DNA of 64,000 nucleotides from Komagataeibacter medellinensis NBRC 3288 (GCF_000182745.2 NC_016027.1:747001-811000); one strand, 5' to 3'; counted from the stretch's first letter, positions 27,162-37,793 are shown. Notes: generated by a model from the sequence alone, not told the origin. Numbers and translations are program-made.

Positions 27162-30100
27162 TCAGTACTTGAACTGGTACAGCAGGCCAATACTACTGCC
27201 GGGATCGTTCTCCGGCGTGGTAAAGCCCGTCACGTTGCCACCAGTACCAACCGTGGTGTTGAGCTTGAGCCTCTTGGTCAGGTCTACCTGCACCTGCGCC
27301 TGCGTGCCCGAGCCGGACGTCGCCTGCTTGGCCCCCACATACACGCGCCGCATAACGTATTTTCCCGCCTCGATCGCCCCCGTATCGTTGCCGCCCGAAC
27401 CGTTGGAGGAACTGCTCATCTGCAACCGGTCCAGATGCAGCGTCTTGCGCACCATGCCCAGCGGGTCAAAGGCGGAGCCACCGCTCAGTGTAGCCACGGC
27501 TGCGGCGATGGAAGCCATCTGCGTGGGCGAGAGCGACTGCGTATCCGTACCGAACAACAGGATGGCAAGGATCTGGTCCTGTGACAGTGGTGGCGTGGAG
27601 GAGAACGTAATCTTGGGCGCGCTGGCATAGCCGCCCACGTTCAGCCGCGCCGTGCCGTCATTCGTGCTGCGCTCGGCCACGAAGTCCAGCGTCGGGTCGA
27701 TCTTGTGGGTTACACCCGTGCCGTTGAAGCCGACCTGTCCCTTGCTGAAATCAAGCGAAATGCCGCCCAGAGAAAACCCGCCCTTGACCAGCGAGAACCC
27801 ACCTGTCACCAGCGGCGCCGTGGCCGTACCGCCCACATGGATCTTGCCATGCATCTCGGTATTCAGCCCATGTCCACGCACATAGAACTGCCCCGGCGAA
27901 CTCACATCCAGCCCCAGCCCCACCACCAGCGGCGAAACAGGAGCCGCCTTTTCACGTGTGGCCTCATCACCGGGGCGGATCACATCCAGATGCGCAACCG
28001 AAGTTGGCAGGGAGTCGGGGATGTTGATGTCCACACGCTTGAGCGTGAGATTGCCCGTGGCGTCGATGCGGCTGGCCAGTTGCCCCTTTACGTCCAGATC
28101 GCCATTGAGGGTTGCGGTAATCAGGTCACTGGCCAGCGGGCGGGCATTATCGGCATGCACATGCAAGTCGATCGGCTGGCCGGGTTCCAGCACGCCATAG
28201 CTGCCCGATGCATTGAGGCTGCCCTTGCCCGCCTGAGCCACAAGGTCGGTAATGACCAGCCGGTCCCCCTGCGCGTTGACCGTGCCATGAATGGCGGAAA
28301 GCTGTATGCCCTGCCCGAAATCATGGAACAGGCCGTTTGCAAGTGTCAGCGTGCCGCCAAGGCGGGGCTGGGCGGGGGTGCCGCGCACGCCCACGTTCAT
28401 CTGCAACATGCCGCCCGCCTGCATGCCCTGCGCCCCCAGATAGGCGTTGGCTACCGCAAGGTCCACATTACCATCCGCCTGCAGCGTGATCTGCCCGGCT
28501 TTGTTGACGGGGGCCGTGCCATGCAGACCAAGGTTGACCTGCGTACCCGCCTGCAGTTGCGCATCCACCCGCGCCATGCCCGCATTAAGGGTAGCAGTGG
28601 CGTCCAGCGATGCGGGGGCAAGGGCTGCGGTATAATCCGTATGGTATTTCAGCCCCGTACCCGTCACCTTGACCTGACCCGAGGGGCGGTCGAGCGTTCC
28701 GGTCAGCCGGGCCTCGGCCGAGAGCTGGCCCTGCGCGTGCAGCGACGGCATGAAGGGCACGACCAGATCGGGTGAGAGATGGGCCAGCGTTGCATGCAGG
28801 TCCAGTGCGGGGCGGACCTTGCCCGCCACTTCCACGCTGCCCGGCTGCCCGCTGGGTGGGATCACGCCCAGACGCAGGTGGTCAAGAGCGATCTCCTTGC
28901 CATAGGTCAGGCTGACCGGGCCATCAAGGCGAACCTGTTCGCGCCGGGCCTGCGCCACCAGAGTGTGCACGGCGATGGTACTGGCGGGAATGTTGGCCTG
29001 CAGCGCGGTATCAAGGGTGGCGGCACCGGTCCATGGCGTATCAAGCCCGGACTGTGCGGTCACGTTCAGTGCCGATGTCGGCCCCTTTGCGGTAACATGG
29101 GCATGGCCGCTCATGTCACGGAAACGGGCATTGTCCACCACAAGGTCAAGGTCGCTGGTGGGGATCGCACCCACCGGGTCGAGCAGCCTGCCCTTGAGCA
29201 CCAGCCGGTCAATGCGCGCGATGGGAGCAGCAAGCGCGCTATCCACATTCACCGCCAGTGCCGCGGGGGCATCCGCCGTGGCGCTGGTGCTGTGCAGGGT
29301 GGCGGACAGGTGGCCGCCAATGTCCTGCCCGGTCAGGTCACGCAGGTCGGCCAGACGGGTCATGTGCAGGTCCAGCGTGCCTGATGGCACAAGGTGGCCC
29401 GCAGGCAGCGTCATGTCCGCCTGCCCGGTCAGGGTTTTCCAACTCAGATGCTCAAGAATAATGTGGCGGGCGCTGTCGGCATTGCTGTCCATGTGAAGGG
29501 CAACCTGAACGGGCGCACGGTCCACGGTGCCCGAAACGCTCAGCGCCCCCTGACTGACCTGCGGCAGGTGCTGCATTTCCAGGCTGGCCTGCACGTCCCC
29601 CGCCGCCGTGTTGCTGGCCGCGATGCTGGCCTGCGTGGTCAGGCTGGCGGCAAGGTCATTCACCGGACCTGATGCATGCAGGTCAGCCTGCATGTGTCCC
29701 TTCAATGTGGACGCCAGCACATGCAGGTCCGACAGGGCCAGATGTGCCGTGACATCCACCGCAAGCGGGGTGCCGGTCACGATCCGTGTGGGGGTTGCCT
29801 CAAGATGCAGGGCCTTCCCCTCCGCCAGCAGCGTGGTGAAGGTGAGCGTGCGCGCGCCATGGACAGCGGGCGTGACGGTACCCGCCACGTTCAGGTGGCC
29901 CGCATCGCCAACCAGCCCCACGGCTATGGGCAGGCCGCCATCAAGCGCGATATGGCTGTCCAGCCCGAAATGCCCATCCTGCCCCGCCGTGGGCAGCGTG
30001 GCGCTACCATCAAGTGCCGCATGGCCATGCAGGTTCGTGCCACCCACGGCGGCAAGCGGAGCCAGGGTCGGCAGTTCGGCATGGAAGGTGGTGGCTATGG

Positions 30101-31361
30101 GACCTGCGGTCAGCACCTGTCCAGTCAGCCGCACCAGCGGGTGGGTGAGCGAAAGGTCAACCGGGCCACCCCGGTCATCGGGGTGCCACAGCACATCCAG
30201 CCTGAGCGGATCGGCCGCGAACAGCGCGGGCTGGCTGCCCGGAACCAGCAGGCCGGTAATGGTGGCATGGATAGCGGCATGTTCCGGCTGACCCGCCCCC
30301 TGCCCGCTCAGGCCATCGGCCACAAGGTGCAGCGCGCCAAAGCCCGCGCCATTGCTGGTCAGGCGGTCCACATCCAGCATACCGTTGCCGGTCGGGCGCT
30401 CCAGCGTGCCGCCCACATGGGCAGCCAGGTGCGCACCCTGCCAGCCGGTAGTGCCATCGAGCACCATGGCCGGACTGGTGGCCGCCACATCCAGCGCCAT
30501 ATGGTGACTGAGCAGCCCCACCCGCCCTTTCGCACTGGCCTGCACCGCCCCCGTGGCCAGCGCAAGGGCCAGTTGCGTGTCATCGCGCGGGCCGTTCAGA
30601 CTGAGCGACAGGTCCAGCGGGGCCAGTGCCGGGATCTGGCCCAGCGTGGCCACAAAACCATCGGCCCCCTCGTGCGCATGCAGATCCAGAGCCACATTGC
30701 GCCGGTCCAGCCGGGTGGTCAACGCCAGCGTGCCGGGGTGGTCAAGCCGGGTCAGGGCCAGCGTGATATCGGCCGGCGGCAGGGTAGCTATGGAAAAATT
30801 GTCCAGCACCGGGGCGATATCGGCCAGGCGCGCATGCCCTTCCAGACGGAAGGCGGCGGGTATGCGCGCAAGGGCCGCCCCCACCTCGATCCGCGCCACA
30901 TGCACCGCGCGGATGTCGATGCCCATGTGGATGCTGCCCGATGACTGCTCTGGCGTTTTCTTGGCGGGATGGGCCGGATCGTCCTCGCTCAGGCGGGGAA
31001 TGGACAGCCGCTCCATAGACAGGTTGCTGATGACCGCACGCCGTCCCAGCAGCCGCAGCGGCGACCAGTCCAGTTGCAGTCCGTCGATCGAAAGCCACGC
31101 GCCCCTGTAGTCATCCAGTTCCAGATGGGCCACATGCAGCGCATCGGGAAAGCGCCCCCCCAGCCCCGACAGGTGGACGCTGCCCCCCGTAAGCCCCGGC
31201 AGGCGGCGTTCGATCGCGCGCTGGCCCGCACCCGTATTGGCTGCGACCAGCACCATACCAAGTGCTACGGCCACCAACCCTGCCGGAATGCCAAGGGCGA
31301 AGGCCACACCGCGCAGGATGCGCCGACCGCGCGGGGGTGTGGGGGGAGCGTGTTCAGGCAT
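27162..31361 (-). CDS. tamB: translocation and assembly module subunit TamB
   Basis: Large AsmA-like periplasmic protein, 1399 residues, anchored in the inner membrane and spanning to TamA in the outer membrane. It supports outer-membrane protein insertion and probably phospholipid transport. One N-terminal membrane segment (about 20-42, GVAFALGIPAGLVAVALGMVLV) is followed by a long repeat-like beta-rich body. The C-terminal DUF490 domain contains GKIHVGGTATAPLVTGGFSL, and the protein ends LLYQFKY, an aromatic terminus as expected. The ATG at 31361 overlaps the stop of tamA by one base (TGATG), showing translational coupling. Confidence 0.95.
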   Translation of the reverse strand: MPEHAPPTPPRGRRILRGVAFALGIPAGLVAVALGMVLVAANTGAGQRAIERRLPGLTGGSVHLSGLGGRFPDALHVAHLELDDYRGAWLSIDGLQLDWSPLRLLGRRAVISNLSMERLSIPRLSEDDPAHPAKKTPEQSSGSIHMGIDIRAVHVARIEVGAALARIPAAFRLEGHARLADIAPVLDNFSIATLPPADITLALTRLDHPGTLALTTRLDRRNVALDLHAHEGADGFVATLGQIPALAPLDLSLSLNGPRDDTQLALALATGAVQASAKGRVGLLSHHMALDVAATSPAMVLDGTTGWQGAHLAAHVGGTLERPTGNGMLDVDRLTSNGAGFGALHLVADGLSGQGAGQPEHAAIHATITGLLVPGSQPALFAADPLRLDVLWHPDDRGGPVDLSLTHPLVRLTGQVLTAGPIATTFHAELPTLAPLAAVGGTNLHGHAALDGSATLPTAGQDGHFGLDSHIALDGGLPIAVGLVGDAGHLNVAGTVTPAVHGARTLTFTTLLAEGKALHLEATPTRIVTGTPLAVDVTAHLALSDLHVLASTLKGHMQADLHASGPVNDLAASLTTQASIAASNTAAGDVQASLEMQHLPQVSQGALSVSGTVDRAPVQVALHMDSNADSARHIILEHLSWKTLTGQADMTLPAGHLVPSGTLDLHMTRLADLRDLTGQDIGGHLSATLHSTSATADAPAALAVNVDSALAAPIARIDRLVLKGRLLDPVGAIPTSDLDLVVDNARFRDMSGHAHVTAKGPTSALNVTAQSGLDTPWTGAATLDTALQANIPASTIAVHTLVAQARREQVRLDGPVSLTYGKEIALDHLRLGVIPPSGQPGSVEVAGKVRPALDLHATLAHLSPDLVVPFMPSLHAQGQLSAEARLTGTLDRPSGQVKVTGTGLKYHTDYTAALAPASLDATATLNAGMARVDAQLQAGTQVNLGLHGTAPVNKAGQITLQADGNVDLAVANAYLGAQGMQAGGMLQMNVGVRGTPAQPRLGGTLTLANGLFHDFGQGIQLSAIHGTVNAQGDRLVITDLVAQAGKGSLNASGSYGVLEPGQPIDLHVHADNARPLASDLITATLNGDLDVKGQLASRIDATGNLTLKRVDINIPDSLPTSVAHLDVIRPGDEATREKAAPVSPLVVGLGLDVSSPGQFYVRGHGLNTEMHGKIHVGGTATAPLVTGGFSLVKGGFSLGGISLDFSKGQVGFNGTGVTHKIDPTLDFVAERSTNDGTARLNVGGYASAPKITFSSTPPLSQDQILAILLFGTDTQSLSPTQMASIAAAVATLSGGSAFDPLGMVRKTLHLDRLQMSSSSNGSGGNDTGAIEAGKYVMRRVYVGAKQATSGSGTQAQVQVDLTKRLKLNTTVGTGGNVTGFTTPENDPGSSIGLLYQFKY

Positions 31362-33328
31362 CAGAATGTCTCCCCCAGCCCCACGTACAGTTCCCACTTG
31401 TCACCCCTGGCCGGGCGGTTGAGCGGTACCGCCACGTCCAGCCGCACCGGGCCGATGGGCGTATAGTAGCGCGCGCCCGCCCCGGCGCCTACGCGCAGCG
31501 TACCCTCGAACGGCGTATGGTTGCCCGTGACCTGGCCCGCATCAATGAAGCCCACGGCCCCGAACTTCTGCAATATGCGTTGGCGGTATTCGAACGACCC
31601 CGCATCCATCGACGTGCCACCCACGGCGTAGCGCGTGTTGGCGAACTGCGGCCCCACCCCCTGATAGCGAAAACCACGCACCGTAGCCGAGCCGCCGGCA
31701 TAAAGCCGCTGGTCAGGCGGGATGGCGAAAGTGGAAGCACCTTCCACATTGCCTATGGTCCCACGCAGGGCCAGCACGCTGCGGCCGGGACGCGACAGGC
31801 CAAAGTGCTTGAGGTCAAAATAGGTCGAGACGGTGGCCTGCATGATGGCGAAAAACGATGTTCCGTCAGTCAGCGAGGCGGACGGCGTGATGCTCGCACC
31901 CACCCGTACGCCGTGGGTGGCGGGAGTGATGGGATTGTCCACCCCCGTGCCGTCGTAATTGGCGGTCAAAGGCAGGGCGACGATGAAATAGCTGTTGGTG
32001 GCGCGCATCTGCTGGATCTGTTCCTGCTCGATCTGACCGCCAAAGGATACGTTCCACAGCCGGTTGACGTGGCGCACAACGCCAACGCGCGCCAGCAATG
32101 CTGTCTGGCGATAGGAATAGAGTTCCTGCTTGATGCCTTCAAGCCGGGCGCTGAGGTTCTGCGCGCGCGACCCGAAATCGGGCTTCATCAGATCGGCATA
32201 GAAATCGTAGCCCAGCCCCTGCTCCGCCGAACCGCCAAGCCCGGTGATCAGCGCCGTCAGCCGCAGCCGCTCGGCATTGCCGAACAGGTTGTTATGGGTC
32301 CATGTCACACCCGCCCGGCCACCAAGGTCGGTTGAATACCCGCCTTCCGCCCCCACGCTATGGCGCTTGCCTTCACGGAAGGAGAAGCCCAGCGGCATCG
32401 TGCCGTCGGTTGCCAGCGTCTCGTCGTGATTGACCTGCACATCGGAAAACAGGCCGGTGGAGGCAATGTCCTGCCGCGCGCGCTCGATGCGCGAGGGTTG
32501 GTACAGCTCACCCGGCGCAATGGTCATACGGCGGGCGATGTAGGCCGGATGCGTACGCTGCAGCCCGGCAAAGTCGAACGCACCAAGATTGACCACCGGG
32601 CCACGGTGCACGGTATAGGTCAGGTCAAGCGTATGGGTGTCGGGCCGCAGCCATGCCTGTGGCGTGCCGACATGGGCCAGCGCATAGCCTTCCTCCGTCA
32701 GCGCTACCTGCAGAGCGGCACCTGCCGCCAGCACGCTTTCGGCCTGCGCGGGCACGCCCGGTTTCATGCCGAACGCCTTCTGCTCCTCCGCATCCAGGTG
32801 AACCGGCGGGTCGCCCTTGTCCGGCTGCAGGGTCACGACGCCAATGCGGAAGACGCTGCCCGGCGTGGCGCTGATGGTCACCTGCGCCTTGCGGCCGGCG
32901 GGAATGGCCTGCAGCCACTCCGGCAGGTCGGGATCGCGCCCGTCATGGCCAGCCCCCTCTGTCCCCTTCGCGGCCTTTACATCCACATCGCTGACCGTGA
33001 TGGTGATGGTGCCCGCATAGTAACCATAGCTTTCCAGCGCGCTGATCAGGCGGGAATAGTCGTTATGGATGCGCCCGGTCAGGGCAAAGGGGCTGACGGC
33101 CTGGGTTTTCTGTAGCGAAATCAGGTCGGATGAGGCACGCAGCGCGGCATCAAGGTCCGCATTGCCGGTGGGTCGAAGCGTGGTGACATAATCCTGCGGG
33201 TCGGCTGCCTGCACCGCAGCCTGCGGCACAAAGGCGGTCAGGAGCGCGCACAGAGTTGCATAACCGGCACTGCGCCTGACCCGCACCCCCACGGGGCGGG
33301 CCAGGCGGAAATGACGCAATCGTGTCAA
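31361..33328 (-). CDS. tamA: translocation and assembly module subunit TamA (Omp85 family)
   Basis: Outer-membrane Omp85-family protein, 655 residues. A signal peptide ends near AVQA/ADPQ. Three POTRA-like domains cover about 45-290 (for example NLGAFDFAGLQRTHPAYIARRM and QPSRIERARQDIASTGLFSDV). A beta barrel follows, with the loop-6 motif VRGF (TVRGFRYQGVG) and a C-terminal Phe (LGETF), the barrel recognition signal. The start is a TTG with AGGGG 9 bases upstream; no ATG lies before the signal peptide, although a GTG 12 codons in is possible. It precedes tamB in a two-gene operon. Confidence 0.94.
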   Translation of the reverse strand: MTRLRHFRLARPVGVRVRRSAGYATLCALLTAFVPQAAVQAADPQDYVTTLRPTGNADLDAALRASSDLISLQKTQAVSPFALTGRIHNDYSRLISALESYGYYAGTITITVSDVDVKAAKGTEGAGHDGRDPDLPEWLQAIPAGRKAQVTISATPGSVFRIGVVTLQPDKGDPPVHLDAEEQKAFGMKPGVPAQAESVLAAGAALQVALTEEGYALAHVGTPQAWLRPDTHTLDLTYTVHRGPVVNLGAFDFAGLQRTHPAYIARRMTIAPGELYQPSRIERARQDIASTGLFSDVQVNHDETLATDGTMPLGFSFREGKRHSVGAEGGYSTDLGGRAGVTWTHNNLFGNAERLRLTALITGLGGSAEQGLGYDFYADLMKPDFGSRAQNLSARLEGIKQELYSYRQTALLARVGVVRHVNRLWNVSFGGQIEQEQIQQMRATNSYFIVALPLTANYDGTGVDNPITPATHGVRVGASITPSASLTDGTSFFAIMQATVSTYFDLKHFGLSRPGRSVLALRGTIGNVEGASTFAIPPDQRLYAGGSATVRGFRYQGVGPQFANTRYAVGGTSMDAGSFEYRQRILQKFGAVGFIDAGQVTGNHTPFEGTLRVGAGAGARYYTPIGPVRLDVAVPLNRPARGDKWELYVGLGETF

Positions 33329-33732
33329 ACCGTGCCGCCCCTGTTCCTGTCTCGCGCGCTGTTATTTTTCTAACACTGTGTGATATCTGCCATTCCCGGC
33401 ATGCATGATCAAACCGATATTAACGTCCGTGCCTTAATAAGTTCCGAATATGTCATATCGGTGCCCGTAATTGCGATATCGTGTTGCAAACTGTCACCAC
33501 CGCTACGTTCTTGGCTTGACAGCACCCCGATTCCGCCGGGCATGATCGGGCCAGGCAGGAAGGGTTGCCGCGCCCGGCAGCCCATCATGACAGACCGGGA
33601 GCGTTGATGGCCGGACCCTGTGTTCCCAGGCATATCGATCGCAAGGTACTTGACCGCGCGCAAGCGAACCACGATGTGTTGCGCCCGTCGCGCGGACATC
33701 GTCCCGCCCTGCTGCCTGAGGATACCTGACCC
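33329..33732. other. 404-base gap between divergent tamA and miaB
   Basis: Holds the promoters for both sides, but no convincing pair could be fixed. A TTGACA at about 33516 has no good -10 at the right distance. The half nearest tamA is visibly AT-rich. The half nearest miaB contains a 40-codon frame (listed separately). Confidence 0.4.
33607..33729 (+). CDS. possible 40-residue leader ORF before miaB
   Basis: ATG at 33607 opens 40 codons ending TGA at 33727-33729, three bases before the miaB GTG. Codon third positions are mostly G or C, like real genes here. The TGAGGA inside its last codons is the best Shine-Dalgarno sequence for miaB, so its translation could influence miaB. The ATG overlaps the stop of another short frame (TGATG). 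No family is recognised and it may be chance; miaB would then simply have an upstream non-coding leader. Confidence 0.3.
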   Translation: MAGPCVPRHIDRKVLDRAQANHDVLRPSRGHRPALLPEDT

Positions 33733-35139
33733 GTGAACAGCCTGTTCCCCCCTACCGGCGTGGCGCAGCCACTCCCCCGCACATCATCCGCGCGGGGGCT
33801 GCATGTCATAACGTGGGGCTGCCAGATGAACGTGTATGACAGCGAGCGCATGACCGACGTGCTGCGTCCGCTGGGCTATCGGGCCGTGAACACACCCGAT
33901 GATGCGGACATGATCATCCTCAACACCTGCCATATTCGCGACCGCGCGGCGGAGAAGGTGTTCTCCGAACTGGGGCGCCTGCGCAAGGTCAAGGAAGCGC
34001 GTGCGGAACGGGGTGCTGGCACGGTGCTGGCCGTGGCCGGATGCGTGGCGCAGGCCGAAGGGCGCGAGATTCTGGCACGCGCGCCCTATGTCGATATCGT
34101 GCTTGGTCCCCAGACCTACCACCGCCTGCCCGAGATGGTGGCGCGCGCTGCACGTGCGGCAGGCGCCGTGATCGAGACCGACTTCCCCGTCGAACAGAAA
34201 TTCGACTTCCTGCCCGCCGACCGCGTCGCCCCTGCTGGCGGGGCGGCCTTCCTGACCATTCAGGAAGGGTGTGACAAATTCTGCTCCTTCTGCGTGGTGC
34301 CCTACACACGTGGGGCCGAAAGCAGCCGACCGGTCGCCGCCGTGCTGGCTGAAGCCCGCCGGCTGGTGGCCGCTGGCGCGCGCGAGATCACGCTTCTGGG
34401 CCAGAACGTCAACGCCTATCACGGCGAAGGGCCGGATGGCGGCCCATGGGGGCTGGCGCGCCTTGCCCGCGTGCTGGCCGATGAGGTGGGGGTCGCGCGC
34501 ATCCGCTACACCACGTCGCACCCTCGCGACATGGAAGATGACCTGATCACGGCCCACCGCGACCTGCCGCAGCTCATGCCGTTTTTGCACCTGCCGGTGC
34601 AGTCCGGCGCCGACCGGGTGCTGGCGGCCATGAACCGCGGCCACACGGCCGATGAATACCGTGTGCTGGTGGACCGCCTGCGCAACGCGCGGCCCGACCT
34701 TGCCCTTTCATCCGACTTCATCGTGGGCCATCCCGGCGAGACGGACGCCGACTTTGCCGATACCATGCGCCTGATCCGCGATGTCGGCTTTGCGCAGGCC
34801 TATTCCTTCAAGTATTCCTCCCGCCCCGGCACGCCTGCGGCCGGTGCGGGCCAGCAGGTGGCGGAAGACGTGAAGGATGCCCGCCTGCAGGAACTCCAGG
34901 CCCTGCTGCGCGTACAGCAAGATGACTTTAACGATGCAACCATCGGCCTGCGCGCGCCCGTCCTGTTTACCGGGCGCGGACGCAAGCCGGGACAGATTTC
35001 CGGCAAGAGCCCGTGGCTGCAGGCCGTGAACGTGGAAGGCCCCGAAAGCCTGATCGGCCGTATTGCCAGTGTGGATATCCGCCACAGATACACCAATTCC
35101 CTTGGTGGTGTCCTGACAGAGGAGACAGACAGGGCTTGA
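33733..35139 (+). CDS. miaB: tRNA-2-methylthio-N6-isopentenyladenosine synthase MiaB
   Basis: Radical-SAM methylthiotransferase that converts i6A37 to ms2i6A37 in tRNAs. The auxiliary cluster cysteines are C30 (TWGCQMN), C66 (LNTCHIRD) and C104 (VAGCVAQ). The radical-SAM CxxxCxxC is C180, C184 and C187 ([16 protein letters not shown]). A TRAM domain occupies the last 65 residues. Length is 468. The start codon is GTG. phoH begins inside the stop codon region (TTGA overlap), opening the conserved miaB-phoH-ybeY-corC operon. Confidence 0.97.
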   Translation: MNSLFPPTGVAQPLPRTSSARGLHVITWGCQMNVYDSERMTDVLRPLGYRAVNTPDDADMIILNTCHIRDRAAEKVFSELGRLRKVKEARAERGAGTVLAVAGCVAQAEGREILARAPYVDIVLGPQTYHRLPEMVARAARAAGAVIETDFPVEQKFDFLPADRVAPAGGAAFLTIQEGCDKFCSFCVVPYTRGAESSRPVAAVLAEARRLVAAGAREITLLGQNVNAYHGEGPDGGPWGLARLARVLADEVGVARIRYTTSHPRDMEDDLITAHRDLPQLMPFLHLPVQSGADRVLAAMNRGHTADEYRVLVDRLRNARPDLALSSDFIVGHPGETDADFADTMRLIRDVGFAQAYSFKYSSRPGTPAAGAGQQVAEDVKDARLQELQALLRVQQDDFNDATIGLRAPVLFTGRGRKPGQISGKSPWLQAVNVEGPESLIGRIASVDIRHRYTNSLGGVLTEETDRA

Positions 35140-36287
35140 GAGAACAGACACAATCCACGCTCCACGCCCCCCGCCGTGGCGGCAGGCGCCTTCCCCCCCC
35201 AGACACGGCTGCGGCAAATGACCGCACCGTGACCCTGCAGTTCGAGGACAACGCGCTGCTGGCGCAGCTTGTGGGCGACCATGACCGCCACCTGTTGCAT
35301 CTTGAACGTGGATTTGATGTACGACTGGCATGCCGGGGCAACCGCATCGCCATTACGGGTGGTGCCCAGCGCGTCGCGCTGACCCAGGGCACGCTGACCG
35401 AACTCTACCGCCGCGCCCGCGCGGGCCAGGTGGTGGATACCGCCGCCGTCGATACCGCCATCCGCATGGCGGCGCATGCCTTCTCTGCCCCCGCCGCCGC
35501 AGCAGCAAGGGACCTGACCACCATGCAGGACACCCGCACACCTATCGCCCCGCCCCGCCCGTCGCTGGCGGACCTGCCCACCATCATGACCCGGCGCGGC
35601 CCCATTGCCCCCCGCTCGGTCGGCCAGGGCCAGTACATGGACATGCTCGCCCGGCAGGAAATGGTGTTTGGCCTTGGCCCCGCTGGCACCGGCAAGACCT
35701 ACCTGGCCGTGGCTCAGGCCGTAGCCATGCTGCAGGCGGGACAGGTAGACCGCATCGTGCTTTCGCGTCCTGCGGTGGAGGCAGGGGAACGGCTGGGCTT
35801 CCTGCCAGGGGACATGAAGGAAAAGATCGATCCCTACCTGCGCCCGCTCTATGATGCGCTGCATGACATGATGCCGGGAGACCAGGTAATCCGCCGCATG
35901 GGCACGGGGGAGATCGAGGTGGCGCCGCTTGCGTTCATGCGCGGGCGGACGCTGGCGCACTGTTTTGTCATTCTGGACGAGGCGCAGAACACGACCCCCG
36001 CCCAGATGAAGATGTTCCTGACCCGCATGGGTGAAGGCACGCGCATGGTCATTACCGGCGATCTGAGCCAGGTTGACCTGCCGCGTGGCGTGACATCCGG
36101 CCTGCGTGAGGCGGTCGAGACTCTCGACGGCCTGCCCGGGATCGGCATGATGCGATTTGAATCGCGTGACGTGGTGCGCCACCCGCTGGTGGCGCGTATA
36201 GTGGAGGCATACGACCAGCGCACGGAGGCGGACAGACGCCCCCACCGCGCCCGGTCGCAGCAGGAGAACAATGAAACCTCGAAGTAG
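35136..36287 (+). CDS. phoH: PhoH-family ATPase (PhoH-like protein)
   Basis: PhoH-like P-loop protein of 383 residues, usually co-encoded with ybeY and thought to act in RNA metabolism. Walker A is GPAGTGKT (181-188) and Walker B includes [31 protein letters not shown] is also a family mark. The N-terminal ~100 residues carry a KH-like segment. I take the TTG at 35136, overlapping the miaB stop, because GAGGAG lies 11 bases upstream and no ATG precedes the conserved start. The frame opens further inside miaB, where it is only a shadow. It overlaps ybeY by 17 bases. Confidence 0.92.
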   Translation: MREQTQSTLHAPRRGGRRLPPPDTAAANDRTVTLQFEDNALLAQLVGDHDRHLLHLERGFDVRLACRGNRIAITGGAQRVALTQGTLTELYRRARAGQVVDTAAVDTAIRMAAHAFSAPAAAAARDLTTMQDTRTPIAPPRPSLADLPTIMTRRGPIAPRSVGQGQYMDMLARQEMVFGLGPAGTGKTYLAVAQAVAMLQAGQVDRIVLSRPAVEAGERLGFLPGDMKEKIDPYLRPLYDALHDMMPGDQVIRRMGTGEIEVAPLAFMRGRTLAHCFVILDEAQNTTPAQMKMFLTRMGEGTRMVITGDLSQVDLPRGVTSGLREAVETLDGLPGIGMMRFESRDVVRHPLVARIVEAYDQRTEADRRPHRARSQQENNETSK

Positions 36288-36852
36288 CACTGGCCCCGCC
36301 CATGGGGGCGGGGTCGCGGATGCACCGGGTGGGGCTGGCATGCCCGCCCCAACGGCCATGCCGGTCGGGCCCGACATCACCGTGGTGGACAGGCGCTGGA
36401 ACCGCGCCATCCGCCACCCGGTCCGCCTTGTCACACGCGCGGTGAACGCCGCACTGGACGCCACGGGCAACCAGGGTCCGGTTACGGTCGTGCTGGCCGA
36501 TGACCTTACGGTCAGGCGCATGAACTGGCGGCATCGCGGGCGTAATAAGCCCACCAATGTCCTGACATTTGAATACGCCCCTGCCCACACTCCCGGCGCG
36601 ATATGGGGCGGTGACATCATCATCGCGTTTGAAACGCTCGCGCGCGAAGCCCGTGCCGCAGGCCGCAGCATGGCGGCCCATCTGGCGCATCTGGTCATCC
36701 ATGGCGTGCTGCACCTGGCGCAGTACGACCACCACCATCCCGGAGAAGCACGGGAAATGGAAATGGAAGAGGCCCGGCTCCTGTCCACGCTGGGCTTCGC
36801 CAATCCGTGGAAGCCGGGCCGCATGGCCACGGCGCGGGGAGCACGCTCATGA
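36271..36852 (+). CDS. ybeY: endoribonuclease YbeY
   Basis: Zinc-dependent endoribonuclease involved in 16S rRNA 3'-end maturation and ribosome quality control. The three zinc-binding histidines of the HGxLHLxxYDH motif are H144, H148 and H154 (IHGVLHLAQYDH). The glycine normally before the Tyr is Gln here, a mild deviation. NKPTNVLTFEY is also typical. At 193 residues it is longer than usual (about 155) because of a Gly/Pro-rich N-terminal extension of about 30 residues, so a later start is possible. Its stop overlaps the corC ATG (ATGA). Confidence 0.93.
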   Translation: MKPRSSTGPAHGGGVADAPGGAGMPAPTAMPVGPDITVVDRRWNRAIRHPVRLVTRAVNAALDATGNQGPVTVVLADDLTVRRMNWRHRGRNKPTNVLTFEYAPAHTPGAIWGGDIIIAFETLAREARAAGRSMAAHLAHLVIHGVLHLAQYDHHHPGEAREMEMEEARLLSTLGFANPWKPGRMATARGARS

Positions 36853-37793
36853 GCAGACCGGGACATGATGGCACCGGGGGCGGCGAACCTCCATCCGGGT
36901 CGCGCGGCAAGGGATTCCTGTCATTGTTCAGCCGCAGGCGCGCTGAACAGGGACTGCGCCATTCCATTGCCGCGCTGGTCAAGGAAGCCGATGATGCGGC
37001 GGGCAGCGAGGGGGAGCCCGGCCCCTCCGAACTGGACCGGCAGGAACGCGCCCTGCTGGCCAACGTGCTGCGCCTGCGTGGGATCACGGCTGATGACGTG
37101 ATGATCCCGCGCGCGGATATCGTGGCGATGCCGGTTGATATCAGCCTGGATGAGGCACTGGCCATGATGCGGCGGGAAAACCATTCCCGCATGCCGGTCT
37201 ACCGCGAGCAGCTGGACGATATCGTAGGCATGATCCACGTAAAGGACCTGATCGCCTATGTCGGCACCTCAGAGGCCTTCCGCATGGAACCCCTGCTGCG
37301 CCAACCGCTGATGGTCGCACCCCAGTTGCCCGTGCTGGACCTGCTGCTACAGATGCGCGTGCGCCATGTCCATCTTGCACTGGTTATTGATGAATATGGC
37401 GGCATCGACGGGCTTGTCACCATCGAAGATCTGATCGAGACGATTGTGGGCGACATCTCGGACGAGCATGACGAACCCACCGTCAACATGATCCGTGAAC
37501 GCCCCGACGGCACGCTGGACGTGGATGCCCGCACCCCCGTGGCGACGTTCGAGGAAAAGGTCGGCCCCGTGCTGACCCGTGACGAGCGCGAGGCCGAGAT
37601 CGAGACCGTGGGCGGGCTGGTGTTCCGTCTGGCGGGGCATGTGCCCACGCGCGGCGAGATCGTGGCGCATGAAAGCGGCACGGTCTTCCGTATCCTTGAT
37701 TCGGATGCCCGCCACATCCGCCGCGTGCGCGTGCGCCTGCCACCACATGATGCCACCCATTCCCAGCCCGAAGGGCAGGCCGGCCGCCCCTAA
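36849..37793 (+). CDS. corC: CorC/HlyC-family CBS-domain protein
   Basis: Cytosolic CNNM/CorC-type protein, 314 residues, linked to magnesium/cobalt efflux in enterics. A tandem CBS domain covers about 75-205 (VMIPRADIVAMPVDISLDEALAMM; IVGMIHVKDLIAYV; LVIDEYGGIDGLVTIEDLIETIVGDI). A CorC_HlyC transporter-associated domain follows to the end (ETVGGLVFRLAGHVP). It lacks the membrane DUF21 domain of full CNNM proteins, as is typical for the gene after ybeY. An apolipoprotein N-acyltransferase gene often follows; here dsbA does instead, after 114 bases. Confidence 0.93.
   Translation: MSRPGHDGTGGGEPPSGSRGKGFLSLFSRRRAEQGLRHSIAALVKEADDAAGSEGEPGPSELDRQERALLANVLRLRGITADDVMIPRADIVAMPVDISLDEALAMMRRENHSRMPVYREQLDDIVGMIHVKDLIAYVGTSEAFRMEPLLRQPLMVAPQLPVLDLLLQMRVRHVHLALVIDEYGGIDGLVTIEDLIETIVGDISDEHDEPTVNMIRERPDGTLDVDARTPVATFEEKVGPVLTRDEREAEIETVGGLVFRLAGHVPTRGEIVAHESGTVFRILDSDARHIRRVRVRLPPHDATHSQPEGQAGRP

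Noticed and set aside
30000-31300. Long plus-strand open frames opposite tamB (several hundred codons)
   Set aside because: They are mirror frames of a high-GC coding sequence: no family resemblance, no ribosome sites, and composition set by tamB codon bias.
33516-33546. TTGACA with CATGAT as a promoter for miaB
   Set aside because: The spacing is about 19 bases and the -10 is weak; another start could not be excluded.
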